A stretch of 64,000 bases of DNA from Nonomuraea montanisoli (GTDB lineage: Bacteria > Actinomycetota > Actinomycetes > Streptosporangiales > Streptosporangiaceae): NCBI RefSeq assembly GCF_013363975.1, contig NZ_JABWGN010000020.1, forward strand, positions 1 to 64,000, given 5' to 3'. The notes under the pieces were generated by a model that saw only the letters and a program-made list of their open reading frames with translations, made no database searches and was not told the origin of the DNA. Made by a program: the position numbers and the translations under genes. Positions 24,755 through 33,884 of the stretch are shown here, piece after piece. Within the stretch, counting starts at the first letter, position 1. Every line of letters begins with the position of its first letter.

Positions 24755-25593
24755 ACTTGGAGTGCCTCACTTCCCCAGCCGCCGCTGACCGGCAAGCGGC
24801 ACTGCCGCAGTGGGCACGCGGACACGCTCACCTGCGGCCGCGGACAGCACCAGGCTCGTACGACATGGCGCGGAAGTGCCACCTGCGCCCTCACAACCTC
24901 CTGGCTGTCGCGGCCGACCCGCCTGCGACGGCAGCGCTCGATACAGATGTCGCGGCTTGAAGTCTGCTATCCGAAGATGTCGCTGCCATTGACAAGACCT
25001 CGGTCCGCACCGTTGAGGTGATCCGCATGACATGTAGCCAAGGGTTCGGCCGAGAAGGCTTGTCCCCAGCCCCGTCAACAGGCCCAGCGCCGTCCTGATG
25101 CACGCCTGCCCCGCGCCATACGATGAACCTGCTCTTCCGCTGACCTCGCCCTCCGCCTTCATCCAGCGAGGACCGCTACGCATGCACCAGTGATCTCTCA
25201 TGGTCACAGGATCGGGAACCGGCGCCGAGACAATGAGTGTTCCGTACACCCCGAGCCCCAGGCCCCTCGCCGTTGTTGCCTGATCGGCGAGTTGAACCGC
25301 TCCTTTGCGACGCGTCCCAAACGTCGAGATACCCCACCGGGTCGTTGCCGTGCCGGATCTCGGGAATCTTGATCTCCCGCTGAAGACCTGACCCCCGAGA
25401 AGCTGGACGTCACGTTCTACGTTCTCAACCGGCATACGGACTGCATGCGATCAGTCGGGGGCCTGACAGCGCGCGGGGGCGAGCGATCCAACAAACAGAA
25501 ACTTTAGTCGGGGATAGCATAGAGCGAAGTTACTGTCACGGAGAGTGGCACTCCTGCTTCCCCTGCTTCCTGATCCCTGCTAGGTTCACAGTC
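24755..25593. other. About 840 nt without a supported gene
   Basis: Frames on both strands are Arg/Gly-rich shadows without domains or start signals. This is probably decayed DNA between defence modules. Just before the next gene, TAGGTT ends 7 nt before the ATG, which could be a -10 element for a leaderless transcript, but no -35 is evident. Confidence 0.35.
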
Positions 25594-26664
25594 ATGGGTC
25601 TGGAAGCCGCTCTCCGCGGCTACCTGCTCGAAGAGGCGTTAGCTTGGCTCCTGCGCAGCAGTGGCTATCAATTGCTTGTTGCGGCGGAGCAGGACCCCCA
25701 GGACCTCGCCTCCGAAGGCAGCATCTTGAAAGTACGCGGCAGGGGGACCGCGCATCAGGTCGACGTCCTCGGAGAGTGGACGTTCAACCCCGCTTTCTCC
25801 CTCCCGGTCCGGCTTTTCCTGGAGGCCAAGTTTTACAAGACTCCATGCCGAATCGAAGTCATCCGGAACGCTCACGGCGTCATCCATGACGTGAACGAGA
25901 ACTACACGTCCAGCGGCCAGAGCGGGCGCCCCAGGCGCCGATTCCAATACTCCTACGCGCTCTTCTCCACCAGCGGCTTCAGCCCGGATGCTCAAGAATA
26001 CGCAATAGCTCATCAAATCTCGCTTGTCGATCTCTCCAGCGACTCGTTCGGCTGGCTGCGCACGTTGATCTACACAACCGCAAAACGTCTGTACTCCGAA
26101 TGGGTACGGCATCACATCGCCACCTTTCCGGTGACGTGGATGCGTATTGTCCTGCGTAGAAGGCTGGGCACTGCCGATGTACAGCTGTTGCCGACTGCGG
26201 CGACCCAGACAGTGCGGTTCGGGGCGGCGGCAGAACGGGTGCTAGACGAGTTCGTTGCAGATCTCCTGCACCACGAGGAGACAGAATTGCTCATCGGCTT
26301 TCCGTCAGCGCCCTTCATCATTCTGTTAAAGGTCGATGACAAGCGTAGGTTCATCGCCCATGCGGATGCTCATCCGACCCACCCAGTAAGAATCCGCCGC
26401 CTCGGCCACGAACCACATGCCGAATGGGTCCTCTCCCCATGGGGGGACGAGGCAGCCTACATGTTGAGGTTCACCATGCCTGCGCACGTCGAGCGGTGGA
26501 TCACTGAGACCGAAGATCAACGAGTGCGCCGATCAAGAGCGGTCAAAAGCGACTTTCTCTCGAATATCACCGTCTACCGCATGGAGGGTGATCAACCGCG
26601 GGTTTACCAGCTCCAGTACGAGACGACTCAATTCCGTCGATCGTCAGCCGACACGGCTCCATAG
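25594..26664 (+). CDS. PD-(D/E)xK restriction endonuclease-like protein (Mrr-type)
   Basis: 356 aa. The N-terminal domain begins with an amphipathic helix (LEEALAWLLRSSGYQLLVA) typical of Mrr-like folds. AHQVDVLGEW (54-62) supplies the Asp (D57) and RLFLEAKFYK (73-82) the ExK pair (E77, K79). IEVIRNAHGVIHDVNENY follows, where Mrr proteins carry a conserved Gln/Glu helix. The C-terminal 200 residues are unrecognised and may read the target. No partner gene is adjacent. It is probably a stand-alone nuclease for modified or foreign DNA. Confidence 0.7.
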   Translation: MGLEAALRGYLLEEALAWLLRSSGYQLLVAAEQDPQDLASEGSILKVRGRGTAHQVDVLGEWTFNPAFSLPVRLFLEAKFYKTPCRIEVIRNAHGVIHDVNENYTSSGQSGRPRRRFQYSYALFSTSGFSPDAQEYAIAHQISLVDLSSDSFGWLRTLIYTTAKRLYSEWVRHHIATFPVTWMRIVLRRRLGTADVQLLPTAATQTVRFGAAAERVLDEFVADLLHHEETELLIGFPSAPFIILLKVDDKRRFIAHADAHPTHPVRIRRLGHEPHAEWVLSPWGDEAAYMLRFTMPAHVERWITETEDQRVRRSRAVKSDFLSNITVYRMEGDQPRVYQLQYETTQFRRSSADTAP

Positions 26665-26889
26665 ACGGCCACTCAGTGCTCGATTGCGCACCCAATCGGC
26701 TCGGGACAATACCCGGGATAATCCGACGAGCTGTGGGCGCTCTGGAAGGTGTTTCTGCAAGCCATACCTAACGAAGAACCGATACCGACGGCGCTCTACC
26801 TGCTGCGGAGGTCAGCTGGCTGAGACCGTGACGATCATCACTTCGGTACTCACCGGCAGGCAGCTTAGGCAAGGTTTCGGACCCGAGAG
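26665..26889. other. Convergent intergenic gap
   Basis: No gene supported. Lies between the plus-strand nuclease gene and the minus-strand membrane protein. No clear terminator seen. Confidence 0.3.
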
Positions 26890-27105
26890 TCATCGCGGTC
26901 CCTGGGCCGCGGCCAACACCGCCAGGCACAGGGCCATCGCCGTGGCGAACGCGCCGCCGCTCACCAACGCCGATTCGGCGAGCCCCGCTCCAGTCTGGCT
27001 CTTCAGAATGCCCGCGACCAGCGCGATCACCAGGGAGAGCAGCCCAGCGACTGCCAGCCACAGCGACCGGGCGGCGCCCGGGCCTACAGGAGGTTGGGTG
27101 TCCAT
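26890..27105 (-). CDS. Small two-helix membrane protein
   Basis: 71 aa from ATG 27105. Two hydrophobic segments, SLWLAVAGLLSLVIALVAGI (about 14-33) and ALVSGGAFATAMALCLAVLA (about 46-65), are joined by a short polar loop. A Pro-rich cytoplasmic-type start (MDTQPPVGPG) precedes them. It follows the HsdM-HsdS fusion gene by 27 nt and is probably co-transcribed. No family recognised. Small membrane proteins next to defence genes are sometimes effectors; nothing here proves that. Confidence 0.6.
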   Translation of the reverse strand: MDTQPPVGPGAARSLWLAVAGLLSLVIALVAGILKSQTGAGLAESALVSGGAFATAMALCLAVLAAAQGPR

Positions 27106-27132
27106 GTGGAGTGTCCTTCCTTAGAGATGGGC

Positions 27133-29460
27133 TCAGGCCGGGTCGAAGGTGAGTGCGCCGCTCATGAGCCCCTTGGTCAGCAGGGCGCGGGTGTCCGTGG
27201 CAGCCGTGACCATGCACCGATGCAGTGAAATCTGCAGGTCGAGGTCATGGAGCATGGCGGCGACGCGTCGCTGTACGGACATCGGGGGCAGCACCACCGG
27301 CAGTTCCCCGAATGAGCGACCGCTGATGGAACGTGCTCCTGCCGAGGCCGAGCGGTTGCGCACCCAGTCGAGCGCGTTCGGCTGCGACAGGAAGCCCAGC
27401 AGGTAGAGCGGATCGAAGACCTCCGGCCAGCGCGCACGCAGGCGGAACAGATTGTGGTGCGGCAGCCAGCCTTTTTGCGCGGTGCGCACCAGCGCGGGAG
27501 GAGCTAGCGCGCCCGATCGGATGCAGACGATATCGTCGACTTCGAGCAGGTAGTGCTCGTGCAATGCGGCGAACTCGGCCGATACCTTCTCTTGGTCGGT
27601 GTCGGTGATGTGGCCGTCCCGCAGATTTCTGGGCCGGACCAAGGGAACGTCGCCGTCCGGTGAGCGCCGCTCGTTCCTCAGATGCGAGTATGACGAGCCC
27701 GCCTGGATCTCGCATACCTCGGCCAGTGTCGTCCGTATCCAGCCGTCGGGGAGTGGAGAGGACGTGCCGCCGGTCCCCCGAACCAGCGCCGCCGCGTGCG
27801 CGCCAACCGCTCGAGCCACCTCGTTTGTCCTTTCCTGCGCCTCAGCGAGCTGCTCGAAAGCGTCGACTACGGCACCCGGATCTCCCACCGCACCGTCCGG
27901 CAAGCCGTCCGTCAGGTAGTTGGCGGGATTGAGCGAGAAGTCGTGGGCGCGGATGTCGGCGAACGTTGCCAGCACGCCGAAGCCATCGCTCGCCTCATGC
28001 TCACCGCCCGATGCCTGGCCGTCACGCAACCGCCGGTACGTGGTCACTATGGCGTCTCGGTCGTCGGATGTCAGGATCCGACGGTTGCGCAACTTCGTTC
28101 CTCGCTTCCGCGCATCGATAAAGAGCACCGGCGCGTCGGGAGAGACCTGCTTGCGCAGCAACCACACGGACACGGGCACGTCTGTGCTGGCGAACAGCTC
28201 GCTGGGCAGGGCGATCACGCACTCGACCACGCCGTCGTTCACCATGTTGCGGCGGATGTCCTGCTCCGCCGGGTTAACAGACGTGCCAGCGCTTTGCGGC
28301 ATGATCACTGCGGCCCGACCGCCTGCTACCAGCGACTGCAGGATGTGCTGCAGCCAGGCGAAGTTGTCGTTCCCTGTGGGCGGCTCGCCGTACGGCCAAG
28401 TCGCTGGCGTCCTCTCTCCCGCCGTCGAAGCCATGTTGAACGGCGGGTTCGTAACGATCACGTCGGCCTTGACCATTGGCCGGTTCCCACGCACCTCCCA
28501 CGGAGTGGCCGTGCCGACTTCCATGCTCGCGTTGGTGCCGGACACTGCCAAATACATCGCGGCGTACCGGAGGGTCTCCAGACGCGGGCTTTCGCCGCGC
28601 GCGTCGACGTCCCCGCTCACGGCGCTTGCGGTGGCGACTAGCAACTCACCGCCGCGGGCGTACGGATCATAGACGCGCCTGATCCGAGTGGCGCCGGAGA
28701 GGACAAGGTCAGCCATGAGCCGAGTCAGTGTGGAAGGCGTCAAGAACTCGCCGCTGCGCAGGGAGACCTGCTCCTCGTACATGCCGAGAAACTGCTCATA
28801 CGTCTCGCGTCCGAGGCCGGCGGAAAGGCGGACGACCTTCGTGAGGTCCTCGACGGCGCGTGGGGTCAACCGCACCAGGGAGTTCTGCAGTCCCGGCGGC
28901 ACGCCGCGCCAGCGCAGCGCCTCGTCCGCCGCGTGCCCGATGCGCCGAAGCAGATCTTTGGCTTGCTTCGTGCCTCCCGTGCGCAAGGCCGACTCATGCA
29001 GCCTCGCCCAGCGGTCCCGCTCGGCCACGCGCAGGAAATTGAGAGTGAGCAGCAAGGTCAAGTAATCTGCCATGGCGGCGGAGCCTCTGACCGCGTCCGC
29101 CAGAGTCAACAGCCCGCGCAGCCGCCGCGCGTTATCCCTGTTGGACGTCTCCTCGACCGCGGTGAGTGGTGCGTTGTCGGGCAACTCACGCCGGACACGG
29201 TCGCCGTAGGTGGTACCGGGGAGTTCGTCACCAATCAGTCTGTTGGCCGGGACGCGGCGCCCATCCAGCCAGTCAAGCACATTCTGGAGCTGGAAATATT
29301 CTGTCTCGCCTCCCGGAACGGGCTTGGGGAAGTCCACGTACCGCCGCTCCCAGTTCGTGACAGCGGGACGTGCCACCTTCGCCCACTTCGCGATCTCCGT
29401 CCGGGTGATCAGCCTGCGGGCGCTCTCCAGTGCCGCTCGCATCTCTTGCCGCTCTGTCAT
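27133..29460 (-). CDS. Type I-like DNA methyltransferase fused to a specificity domain (HsdM-HsdS)
   Basis: 775 aa from ATG 29460; an upstream GTG at 29505 is possible but would run through the -10-like sequence. Domains in order are an N-terminal AlpA/MerR-like HTH (TEIAKWAKVARPAVTNWERR, 21-40), the HsdM helical domain, GEFLTP (237-242), SAM motif I YDPYARGGELLVA (264-276), catalytic NPPF (338-341), and one TRD-plus-coil S half (about 565-775, DGWIRTTLAEVCEIQAGSS). A single TRD suggests dimerisation to read a bipartite site. No HsdR or other nuclease gene is adjacent, so it may be an orphan or serve a distant partner. Confidence 0.85.
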   Translation of the reverse strand: MTERQEMRAALESARRLITRTEIAKWAKVARPAVTNWERRYVDFPKPVPGGETEYFQLQNVLDWLDGRRVPANRLIGDELPGTTYGDRVRRELPDNAPLTAVEETSNRDNARRLRGLLTLADAVRGSAAMADYLTLLLTLNFLRVAERDRWARLHESALRTGGTKQAKDLLRRIGHAADEALRWRGVPPGLQNSLVRLTPRAVEDLTKVVRLSAGLGRETYEQFLGMYEEQVSLRSGEFLTPSTLTRLMADLVLSGATRIRRVYDPYARGGELLVATASAVSGDVDARGESPRLETLRYAAMYLAVSGTNASMEVGTATPWEVRGNRPMVKADVIVTNPPFNMASTAGERTPATWPYGEPPTGNDNFAWLQHILQSLVAGGRAAVIMPQSAGTSVNPAEQDIRRNMVNDGVVECVIALPSELFASTDVPVSVWLLRKQVSPDAPVLFIDARKRGTKLRNRRILTSDDRDAIVTTYRRLRDGQASGGEHEASDGFGVLATFADIRAHDFSLNPANYLTDGLPDGAVGDPGAVVDAFEQLAEAQERTNEVARAVGAHAAALVRGTGGTSSPLPDGWIRTTLAEVCEIQAGSSYSHLRNERRSPDGDVPLVRPRNLRDGHITDTDQEKVSAEFAALHEHYLLEVDDIVCIRSGALAPPALVRTAQKGWLPHHNLFRLRARWPEVFDPLYLLGFLSQPNALDWVRNRSASAGARSISGRSFGELPVVLPPMSVQRRVAAMLHDLDLQISLHRCMVTAATDTRALLTKGLMSGALTFDPA

Positions 29461-29498
29461 GAGGACGACTGTAGAGGAGGCGACGCCTTCGCGTACTG

Positions 29499-29517
29499 TG
29501 AGCACTATCCGTGCTCA
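29499..29517. promoter_or_regulatory. Perfect palindrome TGAGCAC-N5-GTGCTCA upstream of hsdMS
   Basis: Seven-base arms with a 5-nt spacer (TATCC), centred about 48 nt upstream of ATG 29460. TACAGT, a possible -10, ends 7 nt before the ATG, which would make the mRNA leaderless. The palindrome would then lie near or upstream of the -35 region. The HTH at the N-terminus of the fused methyltransferase is a candidate binder (autoregulation, as with C-proteins). Confidence 0.5.
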
Positions 29518-30255
29518 ATTGGCAGCCAAGCGGTCTGCAAGACTGCGCAGTGGCCCTCATAGCCGTTACATAACCTCTGATCTGCAGGAAAAGCAGTCCG
29601 TCACGCCATCGCGCCACCTTTCGCCTATAGAGTAAATTCTAAAATAGGGTTAACAGATCGAAGTGCTGTGCCTACAGGTTCGGGCCGCACGTACCCTCGC
29701 CAGAGAAGGCGGGCTTCTCGGATCCGACAGCGACGGCAAGTCCGCGATCTTCCTGACGGAATTGCAGGCACGCTCGCTCGATACAGGGGGACGGCACCGG
29801 ATAACGATCACTTCTGATACGTCTCCGAGCTCATCTTGATGCAGCAAGAGATACTTCTGAACGGCCTGGAACTGGCTGCTGATGCGATCATGGCCGATAA
29901 GGGCTCCTGCGCCGCGTTACGGTGCTCGATCTGGCGGCCTGAGCTCCAGGTCCTGCAATCAGATGACGCGGCTGCCCTCGCGATCCGAGCCGGGGATATC
30001 TGCGAGATGATCGTGCCCCGAGAGACGCACTATTTTCCCAGCTCAAGCCGCCTGAGGATGCGGATTAGCCTCTACTCTCCTACGGCGACTTGCTCAACTC
30101 GGGTTAGCCCTGTCTCAGGGGTGAGGCACACGCAGGGGGATAGTTCTTTCGGCATCCTGCGGGGCGGTGGTCATTACCCAGCCGATATCCGAGCAGGCAG
30201 AGTAACGTTCAGCGTCCTGGGCATATGCGGATCGCCGGGCGCGGAGCACAGTCCC
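29518..30255. other. About 740 nt without a supported gene
   Basis: Contains an AT-rich patch near 29630-29650 (AAATTCTAAAATAGGGTTAAC) unusual for this genome. A 164-codon plus-strand frame (29836-30330) has no recognisable content and runs into the next gene's 3' end. Likely decayed DNA. Confidence 0.35.
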
Positions 30256-32763
30256 TTATCCGGCATCCAGGCCATGCCGGCGGATCTGCCCCACCTCTCC
30301 GAAACGCCCTTGCTCAGTCAGGAGCGTTAGTAGGCGCGAACCCGCGAACTCGTCGCCGAGCGCTGCCCGGTCTCGCAACTCCTGGATCCGGTTCAGACTA
30401 GCCAGAAGATCAGCCAGCCTCCAGGCGGCCATCCAGCTTCCCGCCTCGGCCCCCTTCCGCAGTACCGCTATGGCCTCCTCGATCTGCCCCCGCCCCAGTA
30501 GCAAGCTGAACTTCTGCTGTTCAGCAACCAGGTCACCCATCTCAACCAACTCCTGTAGCACCTCCAGCGCCTCGTCTACCTTCTCCATCTCGCCCAGTGC
30601 CTCGGACAGATACAGGATGGCCCACTTCTCACCGGTTCTGGCCAGTGTCCTCAGCTCTTGCATCTTCCTGTGCTTGGCGAGCACTTCAGCCATCTGGCGG
30701 GTGGCGTCTTCATCGCCCTCCCTGGCTAGCTGACGCAACATCGACAGTGCCTCCTCCACTTGCCCCAGTGCGGCCAGCAGAACGGCCGAGCGCCGGACGG
30801 CTCCTCTATCACCGGCCTGCGCCTGCTCCCGCCATCTCTCCCGGGCCTGAACCAGCGCAGCCAGCGCCGTCGGCAACTGCAGGACGGCTTCCTCGTCTCC
30901 GGCGCGGGCCCGATCCTGCAGGACCTCCATTCCTTTCGGCACGCCGGCGTACATTTTGGCCAGGTCCCTTGTGGCATCCTCGCTCCCGGCCGCGGCCAGC
31001 TCGGACAACAGCACCATCGCCTCCGGCCCCTCACCCACCTCCACCAACAGCGTGGACATCCGCCAGAGCGTAAGCTCGCCGGCTGACTCCTTCCTCTCTC
31101 GCAGGATTGTCATTGCCTCGTTGGACCGACCCAAGTCAACAAGCACATCGACCAAGGCGGCCATGGCGAGCTCGTCGCCATGGTCGGCCGCTTCGTACAG
31201 CGCCTCCAATGCCTCCTCCGATTCGCCGAGCTTGGCCAGTCGCCTAGCTGCCTCCTCATCACCCACTTGGGCCAACTTGCGATAGATCGCCCGCGCCTCA
31301 TCTTCCTGCCCCAGGTCGACCAGTAGGCTGGCGAACTCCCGTGTGACATCCCGCTTTCCGGCACGGATGGCACCTCGGAAGAGAGGCTCGGCATGGCGCA
31401 ACAGCAAACGATTGCGAGCCTGGCGACCGACACGCAACTGATCGGCGGGATCAGTCAAGTGATGGACCAGGGCTTGCCAACAAGTCTCCGGGACCTTAGC
31501 CCGACGGCGTGCTTGTCCGGCGTACTGTTGCAGGTAATCCGCTACGACATAGCCGACCACTTGGCCCATGCCGACGCCCTCGGGCGCCACGGGTGCGAGA
31601 GCCGAGGCCGCGCCGTTCAGTTCCTCCGACAGATAGGCCAGCGCGGCTTCAAACCAGGCCGTTGGCGCCTTGGCGCGTTGACGAGGATCGCAGTATCCAG
31701 GTGCGGCCTCCTCCAGCAAGTCCCGCTGTAGCGGCGAGGTCACGCCGAGCCGTGTGGCGTCGATCGCCGCGTTCAGAACGGCGGCCGTGTAGGGGTTGGC
31801 ACCTTTCCAACGATCGATCAACTGCGGCGCGGCGGCAATCACCTGAGTCAGGCCATAGTCCTTGGACTCCAGGGCCAAGGCGATGCGCGCGTCACCGGCC
31901 TGGGCTATGTCCTGCGCGCGTTCATGTTCCGCCGCGCTAAGCCGATCGTCGATGCGCACAGTGTGGGCCAAGCCGAGGACCTCGCGTGCGTCTGCGTGCG
32001 CGTCCAGCGCACCTGCCTGGGGTTTCGCCACGTAGTCGTCGTAACGTTCGGACCAGAGACTGGCCACCAGAACGGCACCGGCGCCAAGCAGTCTCCGTAC
32101 CGTGCTCGCTTGCAAGCCCTCCGGCCCTTCGAAGAGGCGCTGCAGCTCGTCCAGCCATACCACCAGCCTCGCAGGAGGGTCAGCGGCGATCTGGGAGAGA
32201 TCACCGGCGTCAGCCGGGTGCGCCAGCCACCAGGTGGGCAGGAGCAAATTTATGGCCTCGTAGGCGGAGCGAGTTTTGCCCACCGACGAGCTGCCCACCA
32301 GGACGACCAGCCCACCGCGGCCATCAGCAGCTGCCTTGCTGATCAAAGCACGTACGCCGTTCGGGGCGGTGTCGGTATCCCGCTCCACGTAGGTGGGCAG
32401 GTCACCCTGCGCGCCTGGAGCATCGATCGCAGCGTGCACTCCTAGGCGACGAGGGTCGGCCTGGCTCACCCGTATCAAACCGGCTGGCACGGGACCAGAT
32501 GTGGAGAGCGCCCGCTCGCGGGCCTGCTGCCATGCCCGCCAGGTCTCCCGCGGCGCCTGACAGGCGCGAAGGAACACCTCCAGCGTCTCTGCGGTCGGAC
32601 GGCCATTGGTAAGCAGGTCCGAAACAGTGGACTTCGGCAGTCTTCCGGCCGCCGTTTTGTTCAGACTGGTGTACGAGCGGCCCGCACGTAGCTCCTGCAG
32701 TGCACTGATCAACTCAGGAACAGTGTGCACCTGGGCAGGGTCGGGTGTCTGGTCCCTCACCAC
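30256..32763 (-). CDS. XRE-HTH / P-loop NTPase / TPR-repeat protein (STAND-like)
   Basis: 835 aa from tandem GTGs at 32763/32760. An XRE-type HTH region (about 15-70: TSLNKTAAGRLPKSTVSDLL) is followed by an NTPase with Walker A GSSSVGKT (157-164) and Walker B ARLVVWLDELQRLF. The C-terminal half (about 450-830) is a solenoid of TPR/Sel1-like repeats with recurring LGQxEEALxxLxxLAxxGDEDA units. This layout matches signal-sensing STAND ATPases. In actinobacteria such proteins serve as regulators or as abortive-infection sensors. No effector domain is fused, so an effector could be encoded nearby, for example the small membrane ORF at 33.0 kb. Confidence 0.75.
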   Translation of the reverse strand: MVRDQTPDPAQVHTVPELISALQELRAGRSYTSLNKTAAGRLPKSTVSDLLTNGRPTAETLEVFLRACQAPRETWRAWQQARERALSTSGPVPAGLIRVSQADPRRLGVHAAIDAPGAQGDLPTYVERDTDTAPNGVRALISKAAADGRGGLVVLVGSSSVGKTRSAYEAINLLLPTWWLAHPADAGDLSQIAADPPARLVVWLDELQRLFEGPEGLQASTVRRLLGAGAVLVASLWSERYDDYVAKPQAGALDAHADAREVLGLAHTVRIDDRLSAAEHERAQDIAQAGDARIALALESKDYGLTQVIAAAPQLIDRWKGANPYTAAVLNAAIDATRLGVTSPLQRDLLEEAAPGYCDPRQRAKAPTAWFEAALAYLSEELNGAASALAPVAPEGVGMGQVVGYVVADYLQQYAGQARRRAKVPETCWQALVHHLTDPADQLRVGRQARNRLLLRHAEPLFRGAIRAGKRDVTREFASLLVDLGQEDEARAIYRKLAQVGDEEAARRLAKLGESEEALEALYEAADHGDELAMAALVDVLVDLGRSNEAMTILRERKESAGELTLWRMSTLLVEVGEGPEAMVLLSELAAAGSEDATRDLAKMYAGVPKGMEVLQDRARAGDEEAVLQLPTALAALVQARERWREQAQAGDRGAVRRSAVLLAALGQVEEALSMLRQLAREGDEDATRQMAEVLAKHRKMQELRTLARTGEKWAILYLSEALGEMEKVDEALEVLQELVEMGDLVAEQQKFSLLLGRGQIEEAIAVLRKGAEAGSWMAAWRLADLLASLNRIQELRDRAALGDEFAGSRLLTLLTEQGRFGEVGQIRRHGLDAG

Positions 32764-33001
32764 TGGACTCCTCTCAACCGTGCAGACCCGCAGCTCGCGT
32801 AGTGGCCGTCTCCGGACGGTTGGCGAACAGCGCCGAACCCCCGACGTCGCGACCGTGTCCCAGCCTGCCCGATCTTTCTTCGTTGCGGGAGTTCTGGTTC
32901 GGGTCGGTCCGGATCCGATGCCGGACAGTGCCCTGCCACAGTGTCCTTGGAGGACTCACCGGGCTGCGCACCATGCGGCCCTGAATCCTCTGGAGTACTT
33001 G

Positions 33002-33148
33002 ATGGACCTTCTGCCGCACTTCATTCCGCTGGCTGTCGCCGTCGTCAACCTGGTTGGTGCGCTTGTTGCCCGACGAGACGCGGCTGACCGCCGGCGCAAG
33101 CCCCGCCCAGAAACTACTGACCAGGCCCCGACCATGCGTGATGGGTGA
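33002..33148 (+). CDS. Possible 48-aa single-pass membrane protein
   Basis: ATG 33002 to TGA 33148. It encodes MDLLPHFIPLAVAVVNLVGA and LVARRDAADRRRKPRP, a hydrophobic helix followed by a strongly basic tail. This is a convincing small membrane protein composition. It lies divergent to the STAND-like NTPase gene. Function unknown; the effector or anchor idea is speculative. Confidence 0.4.
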   Translation: MDLLPHFIPLAVAVVNLVGALVARRDAADRRRKPRPETTDQAPTMRDG

Positions 33149-33884
33149 GGGCTGGGAACGTCGCCTTGCCGATGGCAGCTGACGAGGAAAGAGGTCATCA
33201 CACCAGCAGCGCGGCGGCTCGTTGAACCGGCCTGGGGCGCGGTGTCGAGATCGCTCTCGGTCCGTTCCCCAGGCCTCTGGCTGAACCCGCCCCACCGATC
33301 TCTAGGTAACGGGCTCTCCACGGTGTCATCCCCGGATGAATCCAAGACTCGATGACCTGGTCATCTGTGTGCGTAGTACGGACGAGAAGCGCCAGCAAAC
33401 GCCTCACTCTTCTCGGGACAGAAGCGGGATGATCTTGATCGACCCACACACTGTGTGCGGTATTTGCGCAGCTCAAACTGCACGACCTGCCAGAGAAGCC
33501 CCCACTCTCCTAAAGCGGGGCCGCAGGCTCGATTCCTAAGCTACAGCTCCTGACTCATCCGTGCCTGTCTGCGCCGAAGGGGCATCGGCGCGACCATCCC
33601 TGAACGCGCCGACCAGTTGGCTGAGCATGCTCACGGCGCTGTGCGTTCGCCCTGGTCTGTTATCGGCGTTGCAACGTCGTCCAACGCCCCGCCACGAAGC
33701 TCCGTGGCCGCGGACTCATCAAGGCGTGCCAGTAGCCGCACGGCCGTGCAAGCCCGTACCGCCGAAAATCGCTTGCCTGGAATGGCAGGGCTTAGAGATC
33801 GTGGCGTCCATGAGGCTCTGACGGACAGCACCCCGCTACTTCGAGATGCCACGGCGCCGACTCTCGCCGTGATGCCGCCCGCCC
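33149..33884. other. About 735 nt gap at the island/chromosome transition
   Basis: No supported protein gene. GC content rises from this interval onward. It holds the tRNA-Arg-like fossil at 33502-33540. Frames on both strands are shadows. Confidence 0.35.
33502..33540 (+). pseudogene. Decayed 3' part of a tRNA-Arg(CCU)-like gene
   Basis: An anticodon arm CCACT-CTCCTAA-AGCGG (33502-33518) has a canonical 7-nt loop with anticodon CCT and four of five stem pairs. It is followed by a 5-nt variable region and a degenerate T arm (GCAGG-CTCGATT-CCTAA) with three of five pairs. The acceptor 3' strand is not recognisable. It could be the remnant of an integration site (tRNA 3' halves are common att sites) or chance similarity. 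Confidence 0.3.

Noticed and set aside
24767-25435. 222-codon minus-strand ORF in the gap before the nuclease gene
   Set aside because: Arg/Gly/Ser-rich with no domain, and equally long overlapping frames exist on the other strand.
29836-30330. 164-codon plus-strand ORF between hsdMS and the STAND-like gene
   Set aside because: No domain, no good ribosome-binding site, and it overlaps the 3' end of the STAND-like gene.
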